Shown here: one piece after another, positions 61,292 to 64,000 of the stretch | How positions within the stretch are numbered: the stretch's first letter is position 1 | How the letters are laid out: every line of letters starts with the position of its first letter | Source: Rickettsiales bacterium | GTDB lineage: Bacteria; Pseudomonadota; Alphaproteobacteria; G027485855 | Direction: 5' to 3' | Assembly: GCA_027485855.1 (NCBI GenBank) | Contig: JAIXQD010000001.1 | Location: 1-64,000 of the forward strand | Length of the DNA: 64,000 bases | Position numbers and translations under genes: made by a program | Notes under the pieces: model-generated | Seen by the model: only the letters and a program-made list of their open reading frames with translations | Told to the model about the DNA's origin: nothing | Databases searched by the model: none

Positions 61292-62476
61292 TTAGGTCGC
61301 GCTGGCTTGCCCGCGTGTTTTCCACAGCGAGAAGGCAAAGCCGCTGGCCAGCAAAGCCAGCGTTATCAGCAGCGACCAATCGGCCGGAAATTTTTGCCAG
61401 CCCATCAGGTTGCTGATAAAAATCTTCGAGCCAATAAAGATAAGCACCAACGATAAGGCATATTTAAGATAGGCAAAGCGTGCCATCATGGCGGCTAAGG
61501 CAAAATACAAAGCGCGCAGGCCCAAAATGGCAAAAATGTTAGAGGTGTACACAATATAAGGGTCGGTGGTGATGGCAAAAATAGCCGGCACGCTATCGAC
61601 CGCAAAAATCACGTCGGCAATTTCTATCAGCAGTAATGCCAAAAACAGCGGCGTGACATATGTCACCAGCTTGCCGGTTTTGGGGTCGGGCAGTTTTACC
61701 GTAAAGGACTCGTTATGCAGTTTATCGGTGACGCGTAAATGACGCCGCAGCCATTTCAGCAAGGGGTTGTCGGCCAAATCTTGCTCTTCAGTGTGGGTCA
61801 TATAGGCAATTTTAACGCCAAAATAGGCCGTAACCGCCAGCAACAAATACACTACATATTGAATGGTGCTGCTCTCGCCCGTAATACCCATGCCAATGGC
61901 GCTGGCATAGCCCATGAGCACACAAGACCCCAGCCAGAAGGCGGCAGCCGCAGGCCGTGTTGCGGGGCGCGCTTGCATCAGGCTTTGCACGCCGCTGGTT
62001 AAAACAAGCAGCTTAAAGCCAGTCAGCACTAAAAACAGCGCAAAGATATAAAGCAACCAGCTAAATTTGGCCACCAAGGTTGCGCCAACGCCAATCATGA
62101 TGGCGCGCAAAACAATCACCCCTAAAATACCCCAAAATAACACGCGGTGTTGATAAAGCCGCGGAATGCTGAAAAAGCTAAAAATCATCGCAATAATAAA
62201 GATATTATCCATCGCCAAGGATTTTTCGACCACAAAGCCGGTCATATATTCAAGGCCCGATTGCGCGCCCATGCTCAACCACACCCACACGCCAAAGAGC
62301 AGGCCCATAGTGATATAAAAAGCCGATAACCACAGGCTTTCTTTGATGCTGATTTCTTTTTGCTCTTTATGCAGCACGCCAAGGTCAAATACCAGCAGCA
62401 CCAACACAACCGCGATAAACAGCAGCCACATCCAAACAGGCTTGGTCATAAAATCAATCAGCAGAAACTCGGGCAT
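61292..62476 (-). CDS. TerC/Alx-family integral membrane protein
   Basis: 394 residues, about nine transmembrane helices. TerC signatures are EKSLAMDNIFIIAMIFSFF, GITGESSTIQYVV, and IEIADVIFAVDSVPAIFAI with its membrane acidic residues. Family members export manganese or take part in metal loading of exported proteins. The start at 62476 has CCGGAG seven nt upstream. I looked for a yybP-ykoY manganese riboswitch upstream and saw no match. Confidence 0.9.
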   Translation of the reverse strand: MPEFLLIDFMTKPVWMWLLFIAVVLVLLVFDLGVLHKEQKEISIKESLWLSAFYITMGLLFGVWVWLSMGAQSGLEYMTGFVVEKSLAMDNIFIIAMIFSFFSIPRLYQHRVLFWGILGVIVLRAIMIGVGATLVAKFSWLLYIFALFLVLTGFKLLVLTSGVQSLMQARPATRPAAAAFWLGSCVLMGYASAIGMGITGESSTIQYVVYLLLAVTAYFGVKIAYMTHTEEQDLADNPLLKWLRRHLRVTDKLHNESFTVKLPDPKTGKLVTYVTPLFLALLLIEIADVIFAVDSVPAIFAITTDPYIVYTSNIFAILGLRALYFALAAMMARFAYLKYALSLVLIFIGSKIFISNLMGWQKFPADWSLLITLALLASGFAFSLWKTRGQASAT

Positions 62477-62730
62477 ACGCCACTCCGGTTTTTTGTGTTG
62501 TATCGCTGCACGCCAATATTGCACCAGCGCTCATAGCAGACGCTTGTTTACGATATTTACCAGCGACTATGCAAGTGGCATGAGTCTTGTGTAACTATTG
62601 GACTAATTTAGGTTATTTACTAATTAAGTCTAATTTAATCGTGTTAAGTTGTAATAATTAAGCAATATCGGTCCAGAACAATATTAAAATTAATAAGTCA
62701 TGGATTGGGCTTAGCAGGGGATGAAGCAGC

Positions 62731-63654
62731 ATGCAAAGGTCTAGAGAACTTCTTTCGCAGGTTGGCAAGCTCCAATTTGACATTATCGAAGTCAAAGACA
62801 AAGCCATGCTGCGTGAATGGTTTGAAATTCAGGCGCAAATTTTTACTGACCCAACCGATCTTGAGCCATGGGAGCTCATTGTTGAAAGATTTAACGACAA
62901 GGAGAGAAATCAGTTTACGCTTTTGCGCGACAGACAGACCGACGAGTGGGCTGGCATGCGTTTATTGCAATTTGATCCAAATATTCCGGGCGTGGCCTAT
63001 TGCCCATGGGGCGGCGTGACTGAAGCGTACAGAAATAATGGCATATACCCTGTGATGGCCAAGCTGACGCTGGCCGAACTTGCCGAGCGTGGGGTTTTTA
63101 TCGCCACGGCCGACATAGAAGATAAAGAGCGTATTGCCACTGCCTATCCTGAGACCCCCGAAGAAGCGGTCAAGATTGCCACTGCACGCGAGAATTTTTT
63201 CCGCCGCGGTATGGGCTATCAGGTGATTGCTAATAATGGTGAGGGCGAAAACAGAGTAGAGTATATTCGTCCCCCTTCAGAAGAGGGGCGGGAATATACC
63301 GGCATTCAGGCCTATGACCTTTTAGCCTATTACATTGACCCGGCCAAAGAAGCAGAAGCGCAAGCTGTTTTGTGCCCCAATGGTGAGGCCTTGTATAACC
63401 ATGATCGTACGGGGATTAGCAAAGCGGCCTATCGCACATTATATCTGAGCATGGCACAGCTTCAGTATGGTGCCTTACCAGAGGCAGAATTACGCTCTCA
63501 ATATAAAGCGCTTGATACGTTTTTGGCCAAGCTTGATAATAGCCCGCAACAGTTCTTTGAACTTTCGCAGGGCGCGATCCGGCCAAAAGTAACGGCAGAT
63601 GCCAAAATTGATATGGCTGTAAAAAAACCGCAGCAACAAACACCAGCCATGTAA
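62731..63654 (+). CDS. GNAT-like acetyltransferase of unknown substrate
   Basis: 307 residues. A probable GNAT fold occupies about residues 15-165: a WAGMRLLQFDP strand, then GGVTEAYRNNGIYPVMAKLTL, whose R-x-x-G-I resembles the acetyl-CoA pyrophosphate loop (Q/R-x-x-G-x-G/A) although its last Gly is missing. The remaining 140 residues are not similar to anything I know. The gene is alone, after a 250-bp A+T-rich gap, with GGGGATGAAG before the ATG. An acyl-homoserine-lactone-synthase-like protein is a less likely alternative. Confidence 0.5.
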   Translation: MQRSRELLSQVGKLQFDIIEVKDKAMLREWFEIQAQIFTDPTDLEPWELIVERFNDKERNQFTLLRDRQTDEWAGMRLLQFDPNIPGVAYCPWGGVTEAYRNNGIYPVMAKLTLAELAERGVFIATADIEDKERIATAYPETPEEAVKIATARENFFRRGMGYQVIANNGEGENRVEYIRPPSEEGREYTGIQAYDLLAYYIDPAKEAEAQAVLCPNGEALYNHDRTGISKAAYRTLYLSMAQLQYGALPEAELRSQYKALDTFLAKLDNSPQQFFELSQGAIRPKVTADAKIDMAVKKPQQQTPAM

Positions 63655-63717
63655 TGTGCTTACAGTAAAAGCTAATGCCCGGCTTACATTGCTCACTCTT
63701 ACTTCACTCTGGCGATT

Positions 63718-64000
63718 TTACTCTGGTGACTTTAGGCGATAGCCAATGCCTGGTTCGGTCACCAGATAGGTGGGCTTGAGCGGATTATCTTTTAGCTTTT
63801 GGCGCAAATGCTGCATGTGGATGCGCAGATAATTATTATTCTCGGCGCTGTGCTTGCCCCAAATTTCTTTTAGCAATTGCGTGTGCGTGACCACCTTGCC
63901 CGCATGCTTGACCATGACGCTGAGCAACTGATATTCAATCGGGGTGAGATGCACTTCTTCGCCGGCCAGCGTTACTAAACGCTTGGCCCTATCAACCAGC
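63718..64000 (-). CDS. kdpE: OmpR/PhoB-family response regulator, KdpE-like (5' part outside window)
   Basis: The C-terminal 93 residues of a response regulator: winged-helix effector domain with LTPIEYQLLSVMVKHAGKVV, NNYLRIHMQHLRQKL and PTYLVTEPGIGYRL. The NNYLRIHMQHLRQKL and TEPGIGYRL blocks are closest to KdpE, which activates the potassium transporter operon kdpFABC with the sensor KdpD. The frame stays open to the window edge, where the receiver domain should begin. Confidence 0.8.
   Translation of the reverse strand, partial: LVDRAKRLVTLAGEEVHLTPIEYQLLSVMVKHAGKVVTHTQLLKEIWGKHSAENNNYLRIHMQHLRQKLKDNPLKPTYLVTEPGIGYRLKSPE

Noticed and set aside
62477..62730. Possible yybP-ykoY manganese riboswitch before terC
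   Set aside because: Expected because of the gene family, but the conserved motifs of that aptamer could not be found on the minus strand. The region is A+T-rich with no readable element.

Overview
The window is a stretch of alphaproteobacterial chromosome with middling G+C. Markers of that class are gcrA, the circularly permuted two-piece ssrA, alpha-type SspB with a C-terminal ClpX tail, COQ9 next to rpsU, NDUFA12, DUF2155, and the gene orders aroQ-accB-accC, dapA-smpB-recO-parC and psd-pssA. Sequences resembling CtrA boxes, a DnaA box and a GANTC site lie upstream of cell-cycle genes. I cannot name the genus. No tRNA, CRISPR array, transposase or complete prophage was seen.

Layout. 1-0.7 kb: 5' end of a 16S rRNA gene (minus strand) with its leader and a likely promoter. 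0.96-3.5 kb: ABC-2 exporter operon. 3.6-7.2 kb: a NUDIX hydrolase with an internal 16-residue repeat, a tiny acidic exported protein, a Rid protein, and a derived relative of B12-dependent ribonucleotide reductase (NrdJ) that has lost its catalytic motifs. 7.3-12.1 kb: NDUFA12-mlaD-DUF2155 on plus, facing aat, accC, accB and aroQ. 12.2-23.7 kb: a minus-strand housekeeping run (DsbA-like, M48 protease, rne, rpmG, topA, dprA, plsY, pyrB). 23.9-28.8 kb: a HAD hydrolase, alaS and gcrA on plus. 28.9-34.6 kb: a small P-loop protein, a sugar kinase, icd and the psd-pssA pair. 34.6-40.9 kb: slt diverging from dapA-smpB-recO-parC. 41-49.7 kb: SRAP protein and the phenylalanine/tyrosine catabolic genes in two operons (hmgA-fahA-maiA and hppD-phhA), with an MscS channel and a prepilin-like gene between them. 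49.8-55.7 kb: prfC, folA, thyA, ssrA, an A+T-rich HEPN-like gene, an aminotransferase and sspB. 55.8-64 kb: mprF-acvB, COQ9, rpsU, an LRR-like protein, terC, a GNAT-like protein and the C-terminal part of kdpE.

How genes work together. Trans-translation is nearly complete here: SmpB, tmRNA and the SspB adaptor that hands ssrA-tagged proteins to ClpXP. The degradation route from phenylalanine to fumarate and acetoacetate is present except for an assigned transaminase. Phospholipid genes are well represented: plsY, psd, pssA and mprF with its AcvB partner.

Most unusual points. (1) A short palindromic repeat, core GCGCGGACTCGGCGCGAGA, sits in frame inside three unrelated genes (NUDIX, NrdJ-like, slt), a behaviour known from Rickettsia palindromic elements. 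(2) A 101-bp copy of the phhA 3' end flanks a prepilin-like gene. (3) A HEPN-like gene of foreign composition abuts ssrA. (4) There are two TTAA-N7-TTAA boxes at pyrB, and DnaA, CtrA and CcrM-type sites upstream of gcrA. (5) Short tandem duplications occur repeatedly, several of them in frame.
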